Origin: Gonium pectorale
Lineage: Eukaryota; Chlorophyta; Chlorophyceae; Chlamydomonadales; Volvocaceae
Direction of reading: 5' to 3'
Assembly: GCA_001584585.1 (NCBI GenBank)
Contig: LSYV01000037.1
Coordinates: 144,067 to 208,066, forward strand
Length of the DNA stretch: 64,000 bases
Below the pieces are notes generated by a model that did no database searches, was not told the DNA's origin, and worked only from the letters and a program-made list of their open reading frames with translations. Below are positions 33,842 to 44,463 of the stretch, piece after piece (position 1 is the first letter of the stretch; every line of letters starts with the position of its first letter). A program made the translations under genes and the position numbers.

Positions 33842-35448
33842 CTTGTCTTCGCACAGTCAACACCCAAAGACAGAGGGCTTAGGCTCGTCGGATTTGTACA
33901 TGTCAGCGCATTGCTGCAGTCATGTGGTCATGGAGAACGATAGGGGAAATGGTTGAGTTGACTTCAATTTGCAGTAAAAGTTGGATTCGGGGACCGTGAA
34001 AAACCTCCAGGACCGGCTTTGCAGTCCCTCAAAGCTTCTGTATTACTTGTATGCATCTATTAAAACTTATGAAATGCATTGTGTGGGTTTAAAACCTACA
34101 CGGCATGGTCCGTTCTGGGTTGCATGAGGCAGTTCAAAGGCTTCGGCACTCGGACGCAACAAGGTGCCACGTGACGCCTAGATGCATATCGGGAGGTTGG
34201 GGAGACGCCGTCCGTTTGCTGGAGCGCCGACCGCCGCACATGCCGCCCAGCAGTGCCCTTCCTCGCACCAGCATCAGTCCGGCGACAGCTGCACATTTGC
34301 CATCTGGGACGCGGACTTACAGGAATCGTCATTAAGTTGTCGGGACGTCCCAGCCATTTCCGTGAACCCCGTGCAAGGCAGACCGCCCCTAACGAGGGCG
34401 CCCTGACATTGAACACCAATCCCACGAGGGCCAGCGCTCTTGTGGCGACGTTGCAGTCGTAACGTTGTTCTTGTTGTTCCTTCCTGGCCATCCAACCGCT
34501 CCCCACCCTTGCTGCTACTGCTGCTGTTTTCTTACCGGGCGCCCTGACTGACCTGACTGGGCCATCGCATACTCAGCTTGTTACCCCTTGCGCGCGCGGC
34601 TGCTTGCTGCCAGGTGTGTTGGCTTGTCCTACGTGTAGTTCAAAAGACGCGACACGCAACAGAGCCTCCAGACCGACTTTACAACGCAGGGCATGCCAAA
34701 TCTTATCGGGGTGTCCTTTCAGGTCTGGAGCTTGACGCAGCCCCGTCATATTCGAAGTACGCAGGAGCTATAAGGCGATTACATGGTCCTTTGTGAGGAC
34801 CAGAGCGCGGACGCCTTCTTCGAGGCACCCATGTGCTACGCCGATTGACGACGCGCGGAGTGCGAGGGCATGCAAAGTGTAAACCCTGCGCAAAGCTACA
34901 ACAACAACGAGCATGCCCGTGGACCGCCATCTTCTGTCACCGCACTAATCGCAACATACGAGCACTCTGGCTTGTACCACACATTTGCCTGTGTACGCAC
35001 AACACAACTGCCTCCCCATGGAATGTCCATGCGTTTGTAAGTGTTCCCTCCACTCACCACTCATGGCTGAGCTATAGGCCTACAACGGCTTTGCCCTCAA
35101 TGAATCGTCGCTCACGTGGTGCCCCTTTCACACTCCGCAATGACAAGTACATTCGGCTCGGGTAGGCTCCCATGGTAACAGCTTAACAGGCAGCGCTAGA
35201 CCCTCTGTGGCCCAGTGAGGATTGAGTTCAAAACGCGGGACAAGGGAGCTGTGACGACCCGACGGCGGCCATTGCCCAATCATGGCATCATGCCCAGTCG
35301 CAGGCCATCCCGCTCCGCAGCAGGCCCCATGTTGGCAACACCATTACAGGCATACAGGGGCCAGAACGTAACACAGCGGCGAATACTCTCGCGCATCTTG
35401 CACAGCGAGAGTTTGCCGAAGATGAATGCCACAGCGACTCACGACTCT
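33842..35448. other. Intergenic region INCENP-like / CAF16-like
   Basis: 1.6 kb between two minus-strand genes. The left ~250 bases, upstream of the INCENP-like ATG, are A/T-rich and probably its promoter. Nothing else supportable; frames are short and random in character. Confidence 0.5.
35344..35348 (-). terminator. Candidate polyadenylation signal TGTAA (minus strand)
   Basis: TTACA on the plus strand reads TGTAA on the minus strand, 101 bases past the stop of the CAF16-like gene. Confidence 0.45.
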
Positions 35449-37082
35449 TTAACGGAAGAATGCAAGGTGCTTGCTGGGCATGTACGGCGTCCGCTGTGGC
35501 CGCACCGCCGCCTCTTCGCTCGGCCCGTGCCCGGCGGCGGCCGCGGCCGCGGCGCGTGCCGTCCGCGCCTCCAGCTCCGCACGCAGCCACTCCTCCACCA
35601 CGTGAAGCAGCTTCTTGCCGCCGCTAACTGCAGCCGCGGCCTCCTGCACGTCCGCCACCGCGCCGCCCTTGAGGATGCGGCCCTCCTCCATGTAGGCCAC
35701 GTGCGTGACCCAGCCCTCCAGGCCGTCGAAAATGTGGGTCGCGTAGACAATAGTGGCGCCGCGCTCATCGCTCTCCTGCTTGAAGAAGTCCAGCAGCCGG
35801 AGGCGGCCCACCACGTCCAGGTCCACAGTGATCTCGTCCAGCAGCAACACCTGGGAGCACGGGGCAGCGAGACCGCGTGGGGTGAGGGGTCATGTAGGCA
35901 GGAATTGAGCCTGTCCATGATGCCGTCACAGTAACCACGCGGGCGGTGCGCCGAACATTTACACCCTGCGGGCCACGTTGCGGAACGCCCTAGCAAAATC
36001 AGCCAGCCTGCAAAAAAAACCCGCAGCAATTTTCTCCGCACAAACACGACGCACATACACGGCATATGACGCAGGACGCAGCATACGCTTTTGGGTTGGG
36101 CGGTGGCCCGCACCTCGTACGGCTTGAGCAGGCCCATGCAGATCTGCACACGGCGTTTCTGTCCGTCGCTCATGGTGGTAATGCGCTGGTACAAGTCGAT
36201 GTCCAACATCTCCACCAGGCGAGCGCGCCGCGCCGGATCTACGCCCTCCACTCCGAAGATCATCTTGCCCGCGCTGATGTCACCCTGGCAGGATGGGGGT
36301 ACCCAGGAACCGTCCTCAACTGTTTGTGCACGATTTTTGGAAAAAATCCGAGCATATTAAAATGAAACGAGCTTTCAGCCGTGCTGCCACGCAGCATCGT
36401 ACAGAATGCCCCACAACCATCCATGCTGCTCATACTGTGACGTGTGACCCCCGGGTCTTCGTCTGCTCACCTGCAGCGGAACTCCATACCCCGCGAAGGC
36501 AACGTCCTTGCGCCAGGAGGTGCCCAAATAGCTTAGCTGGCCAGAACAGGTCAGTTGCTGTGGATGGAGGCGGATGGTGGCACCAGACAGGAAGCATCAG
36601 GCACATGCAAGGAACTGGGCGACTAAAAGGAATAGCATGCTGCGCCGGGGCGCCGTGGACTGCCTGCCCTTTCGCGTGGAAAAGGCGCCGCAGCACCAAT
36701 CAAGAACACTCGCACACGAGTGCGCGTCAAATGACAGGAAAACCATGAGAAGCCCACAAGCCCTTCGCCTCGTGAGGCCGTGTGTGGGTACGCGGTAAAC
36801 GTCAACGCGTGAGCTGCTTACCAGGTCGTGGAAGGGAGATCCCCCGAGGACCCTCACGGAGTCCTTGGCAACCATGTACTTGCCCGCCATGATCTGCAGC
36901 AGCGTGGTCTTCCCCGCGCCGTTTGCCCCAATCAAGAGGCAACGGCTGCCGCGCGGCAGGTCCAGGCTGCATGTCTTAATAAACGGCTCGCAGCCGGGAT
37001 ACGCATAGCTGACGGATTGGAGGCCCACGGCTGTCACGGCGGGCTGGCTCGTGGACGGGGCACTGGCGACCATGGCTGCCAT
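35449..37082 (-). CDS. CAF16-like soluble ABC ATPase (plant ABCI19-21 type)
   Basis: Non-membrane ABC protein with one nucleotide-binding domain. Four exons: 37082-36822, 36536-36471, 36284-36114, 35850-35449; phases close to 299 residues. Walker A GANGAGKT (52-59), signature SDGQKRR (148-154), Walker B VLLLDE (167-172), H-loop in YATHIFDGL. The block [22 protein letters not shown] is typical of the CAF16/ABCI19-21 group rather than of lipid or drug exporters. There is no membrane segment, so this is a cytosolic/nuclear ATPase. Yeast Caf16 associates with CCR4-NOT, and the plant members have been linked to hormone responses; the algal role is not known. An Ala-rich stretch precedes the C-terminal tail. 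The second Met (37073) is an alternative start. Divergent from the 37.6-kb gene. Confidence 0.92.
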
Positions 37083-37567
37083 GCTCTCCCTCGGGGTGCT
37101 TGGAGGGTCGTGTGCGGTCTCAGCTGGTACAAGGGAGTCTGCAGCTTCTCAGTGCGTTGAGAGAAAACTGCGTGGCGCGCGGGTTGTTCGCCAGGGAGCG
37201 ACTATTGGCCACAGATTCTGAAGCGCGCGCGAGGGGACAGGCTATGCCCACTCAACCGACTTTACAACAGGGATGCTGTCAGGAGGAATACTATGATACA
37301 CTGTGTGACGGATTGCAGGTGTGAAGAAGCCATTTGGGTTGGGGCGGGCCGTTGGTCGTTAGCAGTACCAAAAATTACTTTGATGAAAGCGGTGCCCGTA
37401 AAGGTCCGTCTGTGGAAGGCACCAATCAACATCAATATGAACGCCGCTCTCCGACCGTCGCTAGGGCCCTGCCGCTCGGCCGCAAGGCCATTCTCTGCCG
37501 AGGCGCCTTGCTTGACCGCTAGGTAGGTGAACTCGCATGTAAAGGCCTCTGCTTAACGGCTAGTTGG
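37083..37567. promoter_or_regulatory. Divergent intergenic region CAF16-like / 37.6-kb gene
   Basis: 485 bases between start codons of oppositely oriented genes, presumably with both promoters. No clear core-promoter motif recognised. Confidence 0.45.
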
Positions 37568-38073
37568 ATGGCCAACGCGTGCTGCGCTGCACTTGGGCGC
37601 AGGTTCCGGGCGCTGTCCTCGTGCGGGAGCCGGAGAGTGCACACCAGCCTGCTCGTAAGTCACTTAGAAAGATCTGGGTTGGGGCCTGTGTCCAGAATTT
37701 GCAGCCAAGTCACATTCGGTGCCCCTTACAGAAGCCGGAGCCGGAGCCAGCGAGTGCTTCGCCCACCGTGTGCCGCTCGATGGACCCCCGCGGAGGCAAA
37801 TCGGCGGCCGGGTTTCAGTTCAACGCGGCGTACGCGGCCATCATCGGCACCTATGGGCTCCTTTTCTTGCTCAAGAACCCATACGTGTTTGCGGCGCTCT
37901 CGGTCCTCACGATCATTCCCCAGAACTCGGCTATCACGTCGCTTAACAGCCTTGTCATCCTCTTCTATGAGAGCGGTCTCTTCATGAACTTCGCGGAGGC
38001 CGTCTACTGCGTGCGGCTGATGACGTGGCTCTCAATCGCTTGCACGCTCATCTCTTTTGCGATTTTCTCCTGA
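37568..38073 (+). CDS. Unrecognised small membrane protein with organelle-type presequence
   Basis: Two exons, 37568-37654 and 37732-38073, with donor GTAAGT and acceptor TTACAG; 142 residues. Residues 1-29 are Arg/Ser/Ala-rich without acids (RRFRALSSCGSRRVHTSLL), typical of a mitochondrial or plastid targeting peptide. A Pro/Glu linker follows (KPEPEPASASP), then three or so hydrophobic segments: AAYAAIIGTYGLLFLL, VFAALSVLTIIP with SLNSLVILFY, and MTWLSIACTLISFAIFS. I do not recognise the family. An internal ATG at 37780 (MDPRGGKSA) would yield a 97-residue form lacking the presequence. The unspliced frame is also open, but its start is TTG, not ATG. The gene model is well supported by the splice consensus; function unknown. 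Confidence 0.8.
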
Positions 38074-38505
38074 GACCGGGCTCTAGTCGGGCTCGGGCAG
38101 GAGGGGGTGGGCAGGGGTCGGGAAGGGGGGTGGCAGGTTTAGGGTATGGGGTTACTGCAGGGCGTGGAGCGCAGCTGAGTTACAGTAGCAGCTGTCTAAG
38201 AACGGCATGCCCACTCTGGCGTGGTGCGGGGAACAGAGCAAAAATGCGTAAGAGGTCAGGGGCAGGGCCGCGAGACGGGCCCTTGGACGGGACGGTGACA
38301 TGCTCATTCGCGCACTTGCAAATCATGCGGTTGGGACTTCCAGCCGTGTTTGTTGTGCTGGCTGCGCTGGCTTTCTGACAATATATTCTTCTGTCATAGT
38401 TTGCGACTTAAACTGGACGTTTCTTGCTGAAGTGCCACAAAGGGTCGACCCGCGGGTCACCTCGTCAGTTTGTGTTGCTTCCTCTTATTGCCGTATGAGG
38501 CGGTA
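38074..38505. other. Intergenic region, 37.6-kb gene / GT4 glycosyltransferase
   Basis: 432 bases between tandem plus-strand genes; A/T content rises over the last ~150 bases before the next ATG. No gene seen. Confidence 0.5.
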
Positions 38506-41500
38506 ATGATGCGCGCTGCGGAGTGCGGCGGAGTCGCGGGAGCGGCGCAGCGTTTCAGCCGGCACGGGCCGCCCGCGGCTTTGCGCCTACTTGTAGTTGC
38601 GGCAACTGCGGTGCTTGCCCTGATTCTCTTTCGCACTCACCACGACGCACATGACGGCCAGCAAGCAGCCCCGCTGTGGGTTCGCCTGGGGCACGACGAG
38701 GGCAGCACCGCGCCCGTCAGTCCCGGGCTGGGTGCCCGCACGGCGCTTCGGGAGGTGCAGCCGGTCAATGCCAGTGTGTGGTGGTTCGCGCCTTTCCTGG
38801 ACTTCAGCAGCTTCGGCGTGGAGGCGACCGGTATGGTGCAGGCGCTCCTGCGCCACGGCGTGATCCCAGCGGCGCAGCTGCACATCGGCCTGCTGCAGGT
38901 GCGCGTAGCAACGTGCCCTTTACCTGCACGCCCCCCCAAGCTCGAGTCGCGGCATGCGGGTAGGAGCCCCTTCCGCTGACTTTCCCCTGGCAGCCCTACC
39001 AACTACGCGCTTGCTCGCCTGCCTGCTGCTTGCTGCCCCGGCTTGACTTGGGTCCTGCAGAACTCGTGTGACGACCAGCAGGCCGGCTCCATGGCGCCGG
39101 CTGTCCACGCGCAGCTGCTGGCGCTGCGCAGCAAGCCGTCCAGGCCCGCCATAGCTGTAAGCCCGGCGGCTGGGCCGGGGGCTAAGAGGGAAAGGGGGGG
39201 GGGTCAAGCAAGGGGATGCCTGCAGCGCCCGTAGGCTACAGCCATGGCTGGGCATGCGGTCCAGGGGGAGCAGAGGCCACAGGCTGCCGCCCCCGCAATA
39301 CCTGCGGCCAACTGCGAGGCCCGCGCCCCTCTGGCCCTCACATTGCTTGCGTGGCTGGTCACGACGTGCGCAGCGAGGGCCTGCATCCGGCCAGCCGCCC
39401 CTGGCCGGTCCTTGCGTGGCTGTGCGGTACAACGCTGCAACGCGTACGCTGTGGCCGCACTAAGGCCGCGCCGCAGCTGGCCGCCCTCTTGTGCCCTCTT
39501 ACGGCGCTTGGACGGGTCTGCGATGTCCGCAGGTTTGCCACAACCTGCCGCCGTACCTTGGCCGGCCCTCGCCGCGCTGGCGCAGCTGCGAGGCGTGCCC
39601 CCCGGCGGGGGCGTCGTCGGGGCTGGTGCGCTACGCGGTGGCGCGCGCCATGGCGGAAACCGACAGGTGCGGCAGGGGCACGGGAGGTCTCCCCTGCGCC
39701 TCTGTTGCACGCGCACCGCGCAGCCTGCCATCAGGCGGGGTGCCGGGCAAACGTCCACAGCTGCGGTCCGCAAGGCTCCGCAGAGAAAAGAAAGTTGGCG
39801 CCGGCTCTGCACGGCCGCGCAGCAAACAGTGGCGCACAAGGAGGTGTGATGTCATTACTGGCGGAGCTCCCAGAGACACCGAGGCTCTCTTCGCAGCAGG
39901 GTGGGGATTGAGGGTGAGACAACCCGTGGGGCGCAGGTCCAAAGCCTCTCCCTAGTCCGAGTCGTTGCGAATGCTCATCGACATGTTCATTGCCCGCCCC
40001 CACTTGCGCCTGCGCACCGCGCCGGCTTCAGGATCCCGCCTGACTTTGTGGCCTCGCTCAACAGCATGGACGAGGTGTGGGCCCCCACGGAGGCGTCGGC
40101 CGCCGTGCTGCGCGGCTCGGGCGTCACGCGGCCGCTCCGGGTGGTACCGCTGCCCGTCGACACGCAGGAGCTGGACCCGCGGACCGTGGAGCCGCTGCAG
40201 CTGCCGCCGGCCTACGCCGTGCAGGTGGATGCGTGCTCACCAGGGTGGCGTGGCTATTTACTCTGAAAGGGCATTTTGCGAGGGGAGGGAGGGATGGGCA
40301 GGCAGCCTGTTCAGTCACTGAAACCAGAGAGCGGTAGGCTGGATGTGAGGTGAGCGGCCAACGCTGCGCCTGTGTTGTAAAAGCAAGCAAGGGGGCTAAT
40401 GACTTGTATGATGGTGCCGACTCGGCATGCAAATCACTGGTGATCAGGGAACGCCTACACATGATACTTCAGGCGGGCTGTTGGGTCGACACGGGGTAAA
40501 GTAAAGACCAGGAACGGGCGTGCAGAGAGGCGACGGTGCGATTGTGCGGAGGGAGGAGCTGCCGAGCTGCGGGTCAACCTGAAAGTGGCTGATCTATCTC
40601 GTTGGTGCATGCCAATGCAGCAAGGCGAGCATCTGCGGAGGAGCAGCGCAACCGTTGTTCGGATCCGGCCCTGGGCGCCAGCCACCCCCTCCCCGCGGTC
40701 CCGTCCCGCCCTTTCCCATTCGAGACAGGTATTCGGGCCTCGGAGCCGGCGTGGCGACGTGTTCACCTTCGTCTCGGTGTTCAAGTGGGAACTGCGCAAG
40801 GGCTATGACGTCCTGCTCCGGGCCTTCTTGCAGGAGTTTGGCCATCCACAGCCCCTAGGAGACGGAGGGACGGCGGCCGCCGTTGCCCCGGACGGCGGCG
40901 GCGGCGGCATGCCCATTCTCGGGTCATCGGGGCCCGGCGGCGCCGCCGGGCCGCTGTCGCCGAACAGCAACTGGGTAGGACCGGAGGTTGAGCTGCTCAT
41001 CCTCACCAAGCCGTTCCTTACGGAGGGGCCGGAGGCGTCACTGGAAGGTGAGGTGCGGGAGCAGTGCGCCACTGTGGAGGTTTGCCGCAAGGATGGCATG
41101 TGTGGTGCTGGCTGCTGGTGGGTGCTGGGGACAACGCCGGGCGGCAGTATGGCCGCTGCTCCATTGCCTGGTCGCACATGCGGGCAACGCAGGCCGGAGT
41201 ACCCCTCTGCGGCAGACAACACAACACAACTGACCGGCCCCTTGATAGCCGTCAGCGTCCCCGTCCGCCGCCGGCTGCCTCGCCCCTGTGTGTGCACTGT
41301 AGCTTGGCCCCTTGCCGGCCCCTGTAGCCCAAGCCCCGCACCCCCTTCGCCGCGCGTTACCCGCCCACACGTCGCAAACTCCTGCGCCTACACGCGCGAG
41401 TCCGCCCCACCCCTCTCCGCGGCCCACCCCGGCCTCTACATTGAGAACGCCTCGCACCCAGTCCCCTGACTCCTCATGCCGGCCCCGTGCCCGCAGAGCG

Positions 41501-42780
41501 CATGCTACAGTGGGCGCGCGACGCGCTGGGCCCCGGCTTCGACCCGCGGGTCGCTCCCCGCGTGCTGCTGCTGGGCAGCCACGTGGGGCGGGCCGAGTAC
41601 GTGGGACTGCTGACGGCGGCGGACGCGTTCGTGCTTCCCTCGCGGGGCGAGGGGTGGTGAGCCTGCCGGGGGACGCGTGGGCGCCAGCGTGTGGTATGGA
41701 ACGTAAAACAGGGAAACAGGGAAGGCTACATCTGCGGTCATACATACCCGAAGGCGCGGCAATTTTTCTGTGGAAAGGTTACAGGCGGAGAGGCGAGAGA
41801 GGGCGCAGAGGGCATTGCCAGTAGGGCTCCGGGTACGGCGGGGCAGTAACGTACTGGGGGCAGGGATCGTGCCTGTCCGCGTGGGCAGCGCAGCACCGCG
41901 TGACCGGCCCAGAACCGGCGCTGCTGGCATGCATTGGCGCGGCTGATCTCTTCAGGGAGTGTGCGAGGCGACCTGCCCCGGCCCCAACCACCCACGTACC
42001 TTCGTGCCTATCATGAAACATAAGGCCCGCCCACCAAATCTACGCTCCCAGCCAAGTGACCCACCCGCTGTGCGGTGTCTTGTATGTGTCGCGGTTGTCG
42101 GCCCCTCTGAACGCGCCGACAGGGGGCTGCCCATCGCGGAGGCCATGGCGCTGGGCCTGCCCGTGATCGCAACCAACTGGTCCGGCCCAACTGCCTACCT
42201 GGACGACAGCGTGGGTTACCCGCTGCCGTACAACAGCTTGGTTCCGGTGCCACACACGGAGCCGTACTGGTTTCAAGGTGAGCGGGCTGCCGAGTAGGTC
42301 ACTGCGGGTTTGTTGGCATTGCGGGTGGTATGAGACGGACAGTCTGGCGGAAAGCAATACAAGGCGCGAGCGAGCAAGCGGACGCAGCCAGCAGACCATT
42401 GCGGTGGGTGTGCCGGATTGAAGCTGGCTTACCGCTCGGAACGCGTACGGGCACCGCACTCAGTTGCAGTACAGGTGCAACTTAGTCTGATGACGTGGAG
42501 CGCCAAGCGAGGCGGGAATTGAATTGCTGGCACCCGCGTTTCAAGTTGCCGACTGGCGGTCGCAGGCAGCCGCTGGGCGGAGCCCTCCCTCCCTGACCTG
42601 CGCCGCCTCATGCGGCACGTCGCGGGCGGCGGCCGGGCGGAGGCCGCGGCGCGCGGCCGCGCAGCCCGGCGGCGCATGCTGGAGCGGTACTCGCCGCCCG
42701 CCGTGGCCCAGCTGCTGGCGGCGGAGCTGCGTCGGATCACCGAGCAGACGAGTGGGGGTGGCGGCAACGGCGCCGGGTGA
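38506..42780 (+). CDS. GT4-family glycosyltransferase, type II membrane protein
   Basis: GT-B fold retaining glycosyltransferase (family GT4, glycosyl transferases group 1), probably in the Golgi/ER lumen. Eight exons: 38506-38898, 39061-39156, 39533-39666, 40032-40224, 40729-41047, 41497-41656, 42123-42277, 42566-42780; phases close to 554 residues. A hydrophobic signal anchor at about residues 26-45 (RLLVVAATAVLALILF) follows a short Arg-containing cytosolic tail. Catalytic-domain blocks: NSMDEVWAPTEASAAVL, VVPLPVDTQELD, FTFVSVFKWELRKGYDVLL, LLGSHVGRAEYVGLL, and SRGEGWGLPIAEAMALGLP holding the EX7E pair Glu430/Glu438, then TNWSGPTAYL. This matches plant/algal GT4 proteins with an unassigned sugar. 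A Gly/Pro-rich insertion follows LQEFGHPQP. An in-frame ATG at 38470 would add twelve hydrophobic residues. Substrate unknown. Confidence 0.92.
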
Positions 42781-44463
42781 CGGTGGTCGTGTTGAGTGTG
42801 CGTCGGTTAGCAGCGCGTCGGTCGCAGCAGCAACCACCGACCCAACATTCAATCGACGGTTGTCCTAACGGCCACCCGATGCTTGCCGCAACGGTCATCC
42901 GTACCATAACGGCCACCCGGCGGCGGCGGCGGGAGACCGCGGCTGTGGGGGATGGACTGCACACCCGATGCTGGGCGCGAACTTCCGGCTGGCACGGCCC
43001 AACAGCACGAAAGCGGACGTGACGGCTGACAGGTTTGCTCCCCTCCAGATGTCCCCCTCGAGGCTCCGCATGCATGGCGCATGATATGCAAGAGCGGCAT
43101 GTGTTTGGCGCACTCCGCGGCGAGGTTGGGGTGGCGGCCGGGGCCCGGGGTGAGGGGTGCAAGGCGGGACACGTGAGCCACCACATAGATAGCGCGTTAC
43201 AATGTCGAGGATACGTTCGCCGCGTTGTTTGCCCGGGTGGTCACTCCAGCCACGCTGTGGCTTGCGTCGTATAGGCCGTCCTGTTCGCAGGTTTGACGTG
43301 GAATAGGTGGCAATTGGAAGAGAAAACAATCCAGCATACCTCGTGCGTGGACATGTGGAATCAGGGATGGAAGAAAGCGCAAACGCGGGTCACATCGGGT
43401 CACTCGGGTCACGCCCTTCCTCGCGCCGGCCCTCCCGGGCCGCGCCGTTCGGCTGATACACGCATCTGCCGTTCGGCCGCGTTGGGAGCTGCTGGAGCGG
43501 CTGGAGTGTACCCCGCCCCCACTACTACAATCTTACCTTCGCCTTAAAATCTTCTACCCCCCACCACTTCAGTCATTTTGCGCCGACGAGCCCAAGAGCT
43601 GAACACGCAGTGGAGACCTTCCACACTTAATGCAAAATGAGAAACCTGCACAGAAAGAGGGAGCCCCCTTGATGCACCATGCCCCCTACCTTCGTGCCGT
43701 AAAGTGTAGCATTGCACAGCTGCCAAGCGAATGACAGGCCGCCCCGCAGGTTGGCCCTCTTCGCCACGACCACGAATTGAAACCTCTTCGGCCTTCGCCC
43801 ACTTCGCAATACATGACAGAAACACCTTTCGGCGCCCTGCATGGGGCTTTATCCTGCACGCAAGATAGAGTTCACCCTAATCTCCTTCCCTGCTAATGTA
43901 GGCCCGAATCTGAAGGCGCCACTGCGCCTGCTGATCAGGTAACTCGATCCCAGACAGCACACGCTAAATACTAGACGCGCGCCCTGCCCAACCCCGACAT
44001 ACGCGGCTGGTTGACGGCACGGCTGCACTGCGGCCGCAGCAGCAGCATCACTTCCGGCAGTTCTGTCAGAGAACCGTCCGCCGGAGTATAGACGGCAGGA
44101 CTCCAGCCGGCAAATCGGCGACACTGTCAATGCGTTGAGTGAGGACGTCCGAACGGCCGAAAGAGCTTGGGCCTCGTCGCCTTCCGCCAAGCGCGGGGGA
44201 GGTCTCGGCTCTTGGGGCCCCGCTCTTGTGCGCGCAGCGGTCATACAGCTGGCGTGCCTCCACGTTGTGCAGTTCCCCAAATCTTACCGCCGGGCCCAAC
44301 AAGCTACAAACTTGCATTGCTCACCGGACGGCCCCACAACCTGGCACACCCGGCGTGTGCGCCCCAAGTGTGCCTCTTCTCTGCAGATTTCTCTTTTTTT
44401 GTAAACCGTTCCCCACACACTGCACCAGACCCCGCCCACCGGCCTCACGGTCCGCGCCGACTC
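42781..44463. other. Convergent intergenic region GT4 / ATE1
   Basis: 1.7 kb of 3' flanks and spacer. Two partial copies of an aacggccaccc-containing stretch near 42868-42920, and a short run of cgggtcac repeats near 43386-43415. No gene supported on either strand and no nearby TGTAA. Confidence 0.5.

Noticed and set aside
37564..38073. Longer unspliced frame upstream of the 37.6-kb membrane protein
   Set aside because: Its first codon is TTG, and the sequence contains a strong GTAAGT...TTACAG intron. The spliced form from ATG 37568 gives a sensible presequence.
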